Below are positions 56,512-64,000 of a stretch of DNA of 64,000 bases, in pieces. How positions within the stretch are numbered: the first letter of the stretch is position 1; the number at the start of each line of letters is the position of its first letter. Made by a program: the position numbers and the translations under genes. Source of the stretch: Nodosilinea sp. E11 (GTDB lineage: Bacteria > Cyanobacteriota > Cyanobacteriia > Phormidesmidales > Phormidesmidaceae). The notes under the pieces are model-generated. The model was not told where the DNA came from. It was given only the letters and a program-made list of their open reading frames with translations, and ran no database searches. The DNA is taken from positions 3,838,001 to 3,902,000 of the forward strand of contig NZ_CP136520.1 in NCBI RefSeq assembly GCF_032813545.1. Direction: 5' to 3'.

Positions 56512-58205
56512 CAGTTTGCACCTCCCTCTGGAATCGTGAAGAAGAAGGTTGCGCCTTGGCCCAGTTCAGACTCTACCCAAATGCGGCCACCGTGCCGTTC
56601 CACAATTTTTTTGCAGACCGCTAGCCCAATTCCAGTGCCTGGATAGTCTATTCGGTTGTGCAGCCGTTGAAAAATCACGAATATTTTTTCGGCATACTGG
56701 GGGGCAAGACCAATGCCATTATCCTGGACCGAAAATAACCAGGCATCTTCCTTTTGACGGGCTTCAATGGCAATGCGGCAAGGGGCCTCACTGCGAAATT
56801 TGATGGCGTTGCCAATCAGGTTTTGAAAAAGCTGGGTCAGCTGGGTGTGGTCTGCCCGCACCTGGGGTAGTTCGCCATGGGTGACAACGGCACCTGCTTC
56901 GGCAATGGCGACCTGGAGGTTGGCGATCGCATCGTCGACTGCAGCCTGGGCGCTGGTCAACTCAAACGACTGCCCCCGCGTATCGACCCGAGAATAAAGG
57001 AGCAGGTCGTTGATTAGCAAGCGCATGCGCAGGGCACCATCGACCGCAAACTGAATAAAGTCATCGGCATCGGGGTCGAGGCGGCCCTGGTAGCGGCGTT
57101 CTAAAAGTTGTAGGTAGCTGGTGACCATGCGCAGAGGTTCTTGGAGGTCGTGGGAGGCGATGTAGGCAAACTGCTGAAGTTCGTCGTTGGAGCGGGCCAG
57201 CTCCTGGCGCTGGAGCCTCTCTTGGTCTAAGAGCTGGGCCTGGGTAAGGGCGATCGCGATCTGGTCAGCCAGCTGCTGGAGCAGTTCGGTCTCAAAGGCC
57301 GTCCACTGGCGGGGGCCAGAACATTGGTGGGCAATCAGCAGCCCCCACAGATCGTTTTGGGTGAGAATGGGCACCACCAGCTTGGCTTTAACCTGAAGCT
57401 GGTGGAGAAAACTGACCAGACAGTCGGGCACATCGTCATCGCTATCGACATTGGTTAACTGGCGAATTCGACCGTGGCGGTACTGGTCTTTGGTTTCTTC
57501 AGGAAACACCTCAGCAGGAAAGACAATGCCCATCACCTTGGCAAAGGGCGGCTGCACCGCCTCGGCCACACTACTGCCGGTGCCGTCAGACCAAAGGCGA
57601 TAGATCAGCACTCGATCGGCCTGCAAAATCTGCTGTACCTCAGTCACTGAGGTTTGCAGAATGGTCTCAAGCTGCAAAGAGCGGCGAATCTTCAGGGTGA
57701 CTTCGGCAAACAGCTGCGATCGCTGATTTTGCCGCTGTAGGGCGGCTTCGGCCTGTTTGCGCTCCTCGATCTCTTGTGCTAGCTGGGCATTTTGGGCTTG
57801 CAGCTGCCGGGTGAGCGTTTGCAAACGCAGATGGGTCTCCACCCGCGCCAAAACTTCTTCGTACTGTAGGGGCTTGGTAATAAAATCGACCGCGCCTAGG
57901 GCAAAGCCTTTGACCTTGTCGGTGGTGTCGGTCAGGGCGGTTAAAAAGATCACCGGAATCGCGGCGGTAGCCTGATTGGCTTTTAGGCGGCGACAGGTTT
58001 CGTAGCCGTCAAGGCCCGGCATGAGAATATCGAGCAAAATTAGGTCAGGGGTAGCATAGGTGACCGTTTCCAAGGCGCTTTCGCCATCTTCAGCAAACAG
58101 AACTTTAAACCCGGCATTGTTCAAAAAATCGAACAATACCTCCAAGTTGGTCGGGGTATCATCCACGACTAAAATAGTGCCTGCTTGGGCTGTAGCCTCG
58201 CTCAT
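56511..58205 (-). CDS. hybrid sensor kinase: REC-GAF-HisKA-HATPase
   Basis: A 564-residue kinase. Receiver (11-125; VVDDTPTNLEVL, LILLDILMPGLDG), coiled coil (130-160), GAF (165-315; ADRVLIYRL, LVVPILTQNDLWGLLIAHQC), then HisKA with AYIASHDLQEPLRMV (His near 356) and HATPase (NGIGLAPQYAEKIFVIFQRL, GTGIGLAVCKKIVE). The GAF is worded like phytochrome/cyanobacteriochrome GAFs, but the site that usually reads Cys-His is DCLVSFL, so bilin binding is doubtful. Its ATG overlaps the upstream gene by 4 bp. Confidence 0.92.
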   Translation of the reverse strand: MSEATAQAGTILVVDDTPTNLEVLFDFLNNAGFKVLFAEDGESALETVTYATPDLILLDILMPGLDGYETCRRLKANQATAAIPVIFLTALTDTTDKVKGFALGAVDFITKPLQYEEVLARVETHLRLQTLTRQLQAQNAQLAQEIEERKQAEAALQRQNQRSQLFAEVTLKIRRSLQLETILQTSVTEVQQILQADRVLIYRLWSDGTGSSVAEAVQPPFAKVMGIVFPAEVFPEETKDQYRHGRIRQLTNVDSDDDVPDCLVSFLHQLQVKAKLVVPILTQNDLWGLLIAHQCSGPRQWTAFETELLQQLADQIAIALTQAQLLDQERLQRQELARSNDELQQFAYIASHDLQEPLRMVTSYLQLLERRYQGRLDPDADDFIQFAVDGALRMRLLINDLLLYSRVDTRGQSFELTSAQAAVDDAIANLQVAIAEAGAVVTHGELPQVRADHTQLTQLFQNLIGNAIKFRSEAPCRIAIEARQKEDAWLFSVQDNGIGLAPQYAEKIFVIFQRLHNRIDYPGTGIGLAVCKKIVERHGGRIWVESELGQGATFFFTIPEGGAN

Positions 58206-61200
58206 GTCGATAGTTGGTAGCGTTTAATCAAGTCAATCGCCTGTCTTCCCTTATAGCTCATGGCTAGCTGCCTCAACTGAAGGGCAAAGGCTGCCCACTG
58301 CGGTTCTATGGTTTCTAGGCGCTGGGTGTCGGCGATCAGGCCCTTTAGGTCACCTTTGAGGGCCAGATCTAGCAAACTATTGAGTTCTGCAGCGGGGGGA
58401 ATGGCGGCGGCAGGTAGGGCATTGGGTAGGGTGTGTGTGTCCTGGCTGGGGCTGAGCTGCTTTAGGTCACCTTGGGCCAATAGAGAACTGTCAGGCTCAG
58501 AGATCCACTCTAGCCCCAGGTGGGTTTGGAGCTTCCTCAGCAGGGCGGGTTCGTAGACGGGTTTGGGTAAAAAATCATCGCAGCGAGTTTTTTGCCGCAG
58601 CCGCTGATCAAATTCGAGCACGCTGGCAGAAATGGCGATCACTACCACGGATTCTAGCTCGGGGGTTTGCCGCAGCCGTCGGGTCATCTCAAACCCATCC
58701 ATCAGCGGCATGACCAAGTCGACTAGCACCGCATCGGGGTGGTGCTGCTGGGCGATCGCCAGACCCTGCTGGCCATCGGCGGCCTCTAGCACGGTAAAGC
58801 CCAGGGGGGCTAAAAAGTTGACGATGACCGCTCGGTTATAGTCCTTGTCGTCTACGACTAGAATAGTGCGGCGATCGCCCCGGTAGCCTTTCACCAACTG
58901 CCCGCCCATTGGCCTCGTCTCGTCACCCTGGGGCGCTGGGGGCAGGTCTAGGTCAAACCAAAATTGGCTTCCCTGGCCCACCTGGCTGCTGACGGCAATA
59001 TCACTGCCCATCAGCTGCACCAGCTGACGACTAATGGCTAGCCCTAGACCTGTGCCCTCGGGGCGTTGCCCTGGGCTCGTGACCGAGTGAAACGGCTGAA
59101 AGATCTGGTCTAGCTGCTCCGGGGCAATGCCAATGCCCGTATCTTCAACCTGAAAGCGCAGGTGGGTGGGCGGGCTGTCCTTGAGGGGGGCGGCCCCTGC
59201 CTGGGCCTCGGGATGGGGCGAGGCATCGTCTATTCTCAAGGTTACGTAGCCAGTTTCGGTAAACTTGAGGGCGTTGCCCAGCAGGTTGAGCAGCACCTGC
59301 TGAAGCCGCTTCTCGTCGGCATACACAAACTGCGGCAGCGTCGGGGGGGCGACATAGTTGAGCGCAATCTGCTTTTGGGTGGCCCGCAGGCGGCAAATTT
59401 CGAGCAGGTTTTGGAGAAAATGGGGCAGATGAAAAGGGCTGGGCTGCAACTCCATCTTCTGCGCTTCAATCTTAGATAGATCGAGCACATCGTTGATGAG
59501 CGTCAGCAGGTAGTCGCCACAGCGATGGATGACCTCTAACCCCTTCCGCTGCTGCTGGTCTAGGGCAGCATTTTTTTTCAGCACCTGGCTGTAGCCTAAA
59601 ATGCCGTTGAGGGGGGTGCGCAGCTCATGGCTCATATTGGCGAGAAATTCGCTTTTAGCCCGACTGGCAACGGTGGCCGCCTCTTCAGCCCGCTGTCGCT
59701 CCTGAATTTCCTGCTGAAGGTGACTGTTTTTGGCTTGCAATTCTAGGGTGCGGGCGGCTACGTTGGCCTCTAGGGTGCGGTTGGCCTCGGCCAGGTTGGC
59801 ATAGAGCCGGGCGTTTTCAATCGAGATGGAGGCCTGGGCGGCCAACAGCTGCAAGATCTCTAGCCGGTCGGGGGTAAAGGCCCCGGTGATCAGGTTATTT
59901 TCGAGGTAGAGAATGCCGGTCAGTTTGCCCTGGTGCAGAATCGGGGTGCACAACACCGACTTAGGCTGCTGCGTTGTCACGTAGGGATCGGTGGCAAACA
60001 TATCTTCCCGATGGGCATCGCTCAAGACGAGTGAGTCGTGGGTTCTAGCCACATAGTTCACTACCGAGAGGGGCACCACCGACGGGTCAAGATCGTTAGT
60101 GGGGGGCTGGTGCTCGCTCTCCACGCTGGGGTCTGTCTTCCGCTGCTGTACGGTAATCGCCTCGGCATCCACGGTGCCTGCGGCTTCGATGAGCAGTTGG
60201 CCTGCGGTGTCTAGCAGCAGCAGACCCTTCTCGGCTCCAGCATTTTCGAGCACGATCTGCATCAGCTTGGTGAGCAAGTCACTGAGCACAATTTCTCCTG
60301 ACAGGGCTTGGGACGCCTTGATCACGGTGGCCAGATCTAGGCCCTGAATGCCGCTGCTGCTGGATAGGGAGTGGCTGGTGAGGGTGGGGACTGGCGCGAT
60401 CGCCTCTGGTCCTGGGGCCTGGGCCAGCAGATGGGGATAGCGAGCCTCTAGCTGGCGGGCCTTGGCGATCGCCCCCCAGCGCAGATAGCCGTAGTAGGCC
60501 TCGCTCAGATAGACCTGGGCCACCTTGTCGCGGCCCTCGGCCAGATAAAACTCGGCGGCTCGTTCGTTGCCCAATGCCGCTTCTTGAAGATAACCCTGGT
60601 CTAATGCCGCTGCGATTGCCCGGTCGTAGAGAGCCATCGCCTGCCAGGGCTGCTCCAACAGCCGTGCCGTTTCTGCCTCGACTAGGTCCAGCTTGTGCTG
60701 AAAATTCATCGGTGCGTGGTTAGCCCACTGCCGCAGACTGGCCTGGTTTTGCGAAATTTTCTCTAACAGCGTTGTTGAGGGGGCCGCCCCTGTGGTCAAA
60801 GCCGAGGCCAGGTGCGCCAGAGCATCGTAAAACGTAAACACCGGCACGACAAAAAACGCCTTCACCCCGTCTAAATACTGTTCGGCCTGGGCGGCATTGG
60901 CTAAGGCCTCGGCATATTGCCCAAACCCGTAGCAGAGGATCAGCTTGTTGAGATAGAGATAGTGCAGGCCGGTGCGATCGTTGGCGGCTTGCAGCAACGG
61001 CAGCCGCTCTGTCTCCCGGTAGGCGCTGCCCTCTAGCCGCCAGGGCTCACTCGGAGCATCGAGCAGATTCAGCACCGCCTGCTCGACAATTTGATTCCAG
61101 CCCAGGGCGTTATCTTGCTTGAGCTGAGCCAGGGTCTCGCTGATAGCGGCCATTGCGGTCGCCAGCCGAGGCAGCTCCTGCCCCATCAAATACGAGTGGT

Positions 61201-64000
61201 GACCGTGCTGCACGGCCCCATAGCCGCCGTACTCAAACTGGCCATTCTCTAGGCCGCTTTGGTAGCCTTCCCACAGCAGGGGCAGGGTTTCGCGCGCGTG
61301 CACCTTACCGTGCATGGTGCAGGCAGCGGTCACAAAGTAGACGCTAGCCTTGATCTCCACGGCATTAAACTGGTCGACGACTTGCAAAGCCAGACTGCCA
61401 AACTGGTAAGCCGCCTCAATCTCCTGCAAAATGCCGTTGAGAATGACGCCATAGCAGGCATAGCTATAAGCCGCAAAGGGAGAACTGCCGTAGGTGACCG
61501 ATAGATTGACCTGTTCGCAAATTACCAGCGGAAACAAGCTGGGGGCCGCCTGGTAGCAAGGTGACCCTAAGCTGGTGAGCATGCGCACGACGGCCAGCTT
61601 TTCGGGGTCGCTCATTAGGGGCAGGGTCAGTAGGTCATCAGGGTGCTTCCCCGCAAGGGTGGCGGCGGTGCGCCCCAGGGCCTGCTGAATATCGTCCAGG
61701 CTGGGAGTTTCGGGCAGGCTCACCCCCAGGGGGGCCAACGCCTGCAAGCCAATTTTGACGGCGTCTCGCTGTTGCAGCTGGGCCATGCAGGCCTGAATTT
61801 TGACCTCGTACACCTTCATGGTGTGAATGGGGGCACAGGTTTGTTGCAGGGCCGCCGCTGTCCAGGTTTCCATTTGCTCAAAGTCGCCGTTGAGGTAGGC
61901 GGCTTCGGCGGCGGCTTCGTGTAGTGCCAGGGTTAGGTTGTACTGCTGTTGCCAGCTGTCGGGGGGCATCAGATCTAATCCCACGATCGCGTAGCGCAGG
62001 GCTGAGTCGTAGGCCGCCGCTGCCTTGGCCTTTTGCGAGGCGAGCCGGTTGAGTTCGGCTAGGGCGTAGATCTCGGCCTCAGCGGTAATTAACTCGATAC
62101 CGGAGTTGAGCTGGTTGGCGATCGCAAAAATATGCTCGTTGTGCTCCGCTACCGCAATATTTTGTAGGAGCAGCCGACCAATCTGAAGATGCACCTCTGG
62201 CCGCTGCAACTCTGGAATTAACAGATAGGCCGCTTGCTGCACCCGGTCATGCAAAAACTTATAGGCGATCGGAGCCTCAGGGCTAGAGAGCGGTGCGATC
62301 GTCTCCGGGGGGTGGGCGGCGACATCGAGGGCCAGCGGAATTTTGTAGGTCTGATTGAGGGGTACTACGAAATCGGCCTGAAGGGCTTCCCACAGATCGG
62401 TGGCCGTTTGGGCCTGGGTAGCTTGGTGAACGATCGCCAGCACATCGAGGGTAAAGGTGTCGCCAATGCAGGCGGCCAGCCTCAAGACCTGCTGGGTTTT
62501 GACCGAGAGCTTTTGAATTTGGTTCACCATCAGTTCAACCACATTTTCAGTGATTTCAACCTCCTGCAAAACCGCCATATCCCACTGCCAGCCGCCTTGG
62601 TCAAAGTCAAACCAGAGCAGCCGGTCTTGGTAGAGCGATTTCAGCAGCTGGGTGAGAAAGAAGGGGTTGCCCTGGGTTTTCTTAAACACTAGCTGTGCCA
62701 GGGGCCGAGCCTCGGTTTCGCTGGTGTGCAGCGTACTGGCCACTAGCTGAGTGACATGCTCGATGCCCAAAGGCCGCAACACCAGCTTACGCACCGGCAC
62801 AGACGCCGCCTGGATGCGCTCCAGAGTTGATATTAGGGGGTGGGCCAGGCTGACCTCATGGTCGCGGTAGGCCCCCAGCAGCAGTAAATACTGGCTTTCA
62901 GGGTTGATCGCCAGCAGCTCAATTAGCGTCAGCGAGGGCAGGTCGGCCCACTGCAAGTCATCTAAAAAAATCACCAGGGGGTGTTCTGGCTGGCTAAACA
63001 CCCGCAAGAACTGCTGAAACACACGATTGAACCGATTTTGGGCCTCCGATGGCCCTAGCTGAGGCACCGCTGGCTGGGGGCCAATAATCCGCTCCACCTC
63101 TGGAATCACATCGATGATGATCTGACCGTTTGCGCCTAGAGCCTCTCGCAGCTTGGTTCGCCAAGCCGCCACCTGGTCGTCACGCTCAGTCAGCAGCTGC
63201 CGCATCAGCTCTTGAAAGGCCTGGGTCAGCGAGGCATAGGGCACATTGCGCTTAAACTGATCAAACTTACCGGCAATAAAGTAGCCTCGCTGCTGGGCAA
63301 TCGGTTTGTGCACCTCCTGGACAAGAGCCGTTTTGCCAATGCCCGAGTAGCCGCTGACCAGCATCAGTTCGGTGGCCCCCGCCGTCACCTGCTGAAACGC
63401 TTTCAGTAGCGTGGCCACTTCGAGGTCGCGACCATAGAGGGTTTGGGGCACGAGAAACTGGCTAAAGCAGTCGAGTTCGCCGATCGCAAAGGGGGCAATG
63501 GTGCCGGTTGCTTCGAGCTGCTGTTGACCCATCAGCAGATCGGCCTTGAGGCCCAGGGCGCTCTGGTAGCGGTCTTCAGCGGTCTTGGCCAGCAGTTTCA
63601 TCACCAAGTCGGCGAGGGGCTGAGGTAGGTTTGGGGCGAGCGTTTGGGGGGCTACCGGAGCTTTGGCAATATGGCAGTGCACCAGCTCCAACGGGTCAAT
63701 AGTGGTAAAGGGCAGCTGCCCGGTCAGCATTTCGTAAAAGGTGACGCCCAAAGAGTAAAAATCGGTGCGATAGTCGATTGTCCGATTCATGCGTCCGGTT
63801 TGCTCGGGCGATAGATAGGCCAGCGTTCCTTCCAGCCGGTTAGGATTACTCATCGCTGGGTTCTCCCGCGACAGGCGCGAGGCCAGACTAAAATCGATCA
63901 GCTTGACCTGTCCGCTGACCGGATTGATCAGAATATTGCGAGGATTGAGGTCTTTGTGCACAATCTGGCGTTGGTGCAGCTCTGCTAGGGCCGCCACCAC
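58202..64000 (-). CDS. giant Ser/Thr kinase - AAA ATPase - GAF - histidine kinase - REC protein (5' end outside window)
   Basis: At least 1932 residues; the gene continues past the window edge, so the kinase N-lobe is missing here. Order: Ser/Thr kinase C-lobe (1-155; IVHKDLNPRNIL, IDFSLAS with DFS for DFG, YLSPEQTGRMNR), AAA/NACHT-like ATPase (about 190-480; Walker A SGYSGIGKTALVQ, Walker B LVIFLDDLQWAD), a long TPR-like helical region (500-1220), GAF (about 1230-1400), coiled coil, HisKA (FLANMSHELRTPLNGILGYS, His near 1458), HATPase (DTGIGIAPEQLDQIFQPF) and a receiver (VLVDLVMPLMDG). It joins Ser/Thr and His-Asp phosphorylation in one chain, a type known in cyanobacteria. Stop overlaps the next gene's start. 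Confidence 0.92.
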   Translation of the reverse strand: MVAALAELHQRQIVHKDLNPRNILINPVSGQVKLIDFSLASRLSRENPAMSNPNRLEGTLAYLSPEQTGRMNRTIDYRTDFYSLGVTFYEMLTGQLPFTTIDPLELVHCHIAKAPVAPQTLAPNLPQPLADLVMKLLAKTAEDRYQSALGLKADLLMGQQQLEATGTIAPFAIGELDCFSQFLVPQTLYGRDLEVATLLKAFQQVTAGATELMLVSGYSGIGKTALVQEVHKPIAQQRGYFIAGKFDQFKRNVPYASLTQAFQELMRQLLTERDDQVAAWRTKLREALGANGQIIIDVIPEVERIIGPQPAVPQLGPSEAQNRFNRVFQQFLRVFSQPEHPLVIFLDDLQWADLPSLTLIELLAINPESQYLLLLGAYRDHEVSLAHPLISTLERIQAASVPVRKLVLRPLGIEHVTQLVASTLHTSETEARPLAQLVFKKTQGNPFFLTQLLKSLYQDRLLWFDFDQGGWQWDMAVLQEVEITENVVELMVNQIQKLSVKTQQVLRLAACIGDTFTLDVLAIVHQATQAQTATDLWEALQADFVVPLNQTYKIPLALDVAAHPPETIAPLSSPEAPIAYKFLHDRVQQAAYLLIPELQRPEVHLQIGRLLLQNIAVAEHNEHIFAIANQLNSGIELITAEAEIYALAELNRLASQKAKAAAAYDSALRYAIVGLDLMPPDSWQQQYNLTLALHEAAAEAAYLNGDFEQMETWTAAALQQTCAPIHTMKVYEVKIQACMAQLQQRDAVKIGLQALAPLGVSLPETPSLDDIQQALGRTAATLAGKHPDDLLTLPLMSDPEKLAVVRMLTSLGSPCYQAAPSLFPLVICEQVNLSVTYGSSPFAAYSYACYGVILNGILQEIEAAYQFGSLALQVVDQFNAVEIKASVYFVTAACTMHGKVHARETLPLLWEGYQSGLENGQFEYGGYGAVQHGHHSYLMGQELPRLATAMAAISETLAQLKQDNALGWNQIVEQAVLNLLDAPSEPWRLEGSAYRETERLPLLQAANDRTGLHYLYLNKLILCYGFGQYAEALANAAQAEQYLDGVKAFFVVPVFTFYDALAHLASALTTGAAPSTTLLEKISQNQASLRQWANHAPMNFQHKLDLVEAETARLLEQPWQAMALYDRAIAAALDQGYLQEAALGNERAAEFYLAEGRDKVAQVYLSEAYYGYLRWGAIAKARQLEARYPHLLAQAPGPEAIAPVPTLTSHSLSSSSGIQGLDLATVIKASQALSGEIVLSDLLTKLMQIVLENAGAEKGLLLLDTAGQLLIEAAGTVDAEAITVQQRKTDPSVESEHQPPTNDLDPSVVPLSVVNYVARTHDSLVLSDAHREDMFATDPYVTTQQPKSVLCTPILHQGKLTGILYLENNLITGAFTPDRLEILQLLAAQASISIENARLYANLAEANRTLEANVAARTLELQAKNSHLQQEIQERQRAEEAATVASRAKSEFLANMSHELRTPLNGILGYSQVLKKNAALDQQQRKGLEVIHRCGDYLLTLINDVLDLSKIEAQKMELQPSPFHLPHFLQNLLEICRLRATQKQIALNYVAPPTLPQFVYADEKRLQQVLLNLLGNALKFTETGYVTLRIDDASPHPEAQAGAAPLKDSPPTHLRFQVEDTGIGIAPEQLDQIFQPFHSVTSPGQRPEGTGLGLAISRQLVQLMGSDIAVSSQVGQGSQFWFDLDLPPAPQGDETRPMGGQLVKGYRGDRRTILVVDDKDYNRAVIVNFLAPLGFTVLEAADGQQGLAIAQQHHPDAVLVDLVMPLMDGFEMTRRLRQTPELESVVVIAISASVLEFDQRLRQKTRCDDFLPKPVYEPALLRKLQTHLGLEWISEPDSSLLAQGDLKQLSPSQDTHTLPNALPAAAIPPAAELNSLLDLALKGDLKGLIADTQRLETIEPQWAAFALQLRQLAMSYKGRQAIDLIKRYQLST

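Overview
The window is chromosomal DNA from a filamentous-type cyanobacterium, most like the Leptolyngbya/Nodosilinea group by gene content; this is inference from families, not from a search. Supporting signs are a Rubisco activase with a small-subunit-like tail, the cyanobacterial regulators SigF and PlmA, a cry-DASH photolyase-like protein, DUF29, DUF4278 and DUF1499 proteins, very frequent HIP1 octamers (GCGATCGC), heptanucleotide tandem repeats, and large hybrid sensor kinases. There is no complete mobile element, no CRISPR array and no rRNA operon.

Layout. 0-8 kb: IMPase-family phosphatase, Crp/Fnr regulator, TerB-like protein, quinolinate synthase (nadA), an OmpR-type regulator, a receiver-like protein without its phospho-acceptor, GlcNAc-6-P deacetylase (nagA), a VOC protein and a DUF4278 membrane protein. 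8.2-8.7 kb: a 194-bp tandem duplication carrying two tRNA-Glu genes. 8.8-17.6 kb: degenerate GGDEF protein, CobW GTPase, MsrP, SigF, a proline-rich membrane protein, a desaturase/SDR fusion and an orphan OppB-type permease. 17.9-22.5 kb: a complete sugar phosphotransferase system in two genes (EIIA-HPr-EI fusion plus a PtsG-like EIICB with an extra, cysteine-less EIIB). 22.6-36 kb: mainly housekeeping and metabolism (MFS carrier, cry-DASH, peroxiredoxin, nuclease-inhibitor-like protein, GH13 enzyme, S41 protease, L9, DnaG, FAD monooxygenase, PlmA). 36-48.3 kb: dienelactone hydrolase, Rubisco activase, hydroxyisourate hydrolase, Rieske protein, MetH, a DUF4344 lipoprotein, DUF29, TtcA, a phosphodiesterase and TrmB. 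48.4-54 kb: tRNA-Arg(CCU) followed by an integrase remnant and a looser accessory stretch (DUF1499, formamidase FmdA/FmdB, hypotheticals, a DnaQ-like exonuclease). 54-64 kb: a minus-strand operon of four signalling proteins, the most upstream of which runs off the window edge.

The most notable points are: (1) a self-contained glucose/GlcNAc-type PTS, a pathway generally regarded as missing from cyanobacteria, with NagA 11 kb away; (2) a metH gene whose linkers are made of intergenic-type palindromes and 7- and 8-bp tandem repeats, with the 8-bp tract able to shift frame; (3) two families of short dispersed palindromic elements with several copies in the window; (4) an integrase stub just after tRNA-Arg; (5) a perfect 2x18 bp repeat at the nadA promoter; (6) several receiver, GGDEF and EIIB domains that have lost their signature residues.

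Coordinates follow the start codon judged most likely. Where it is uncertain the entry says so.
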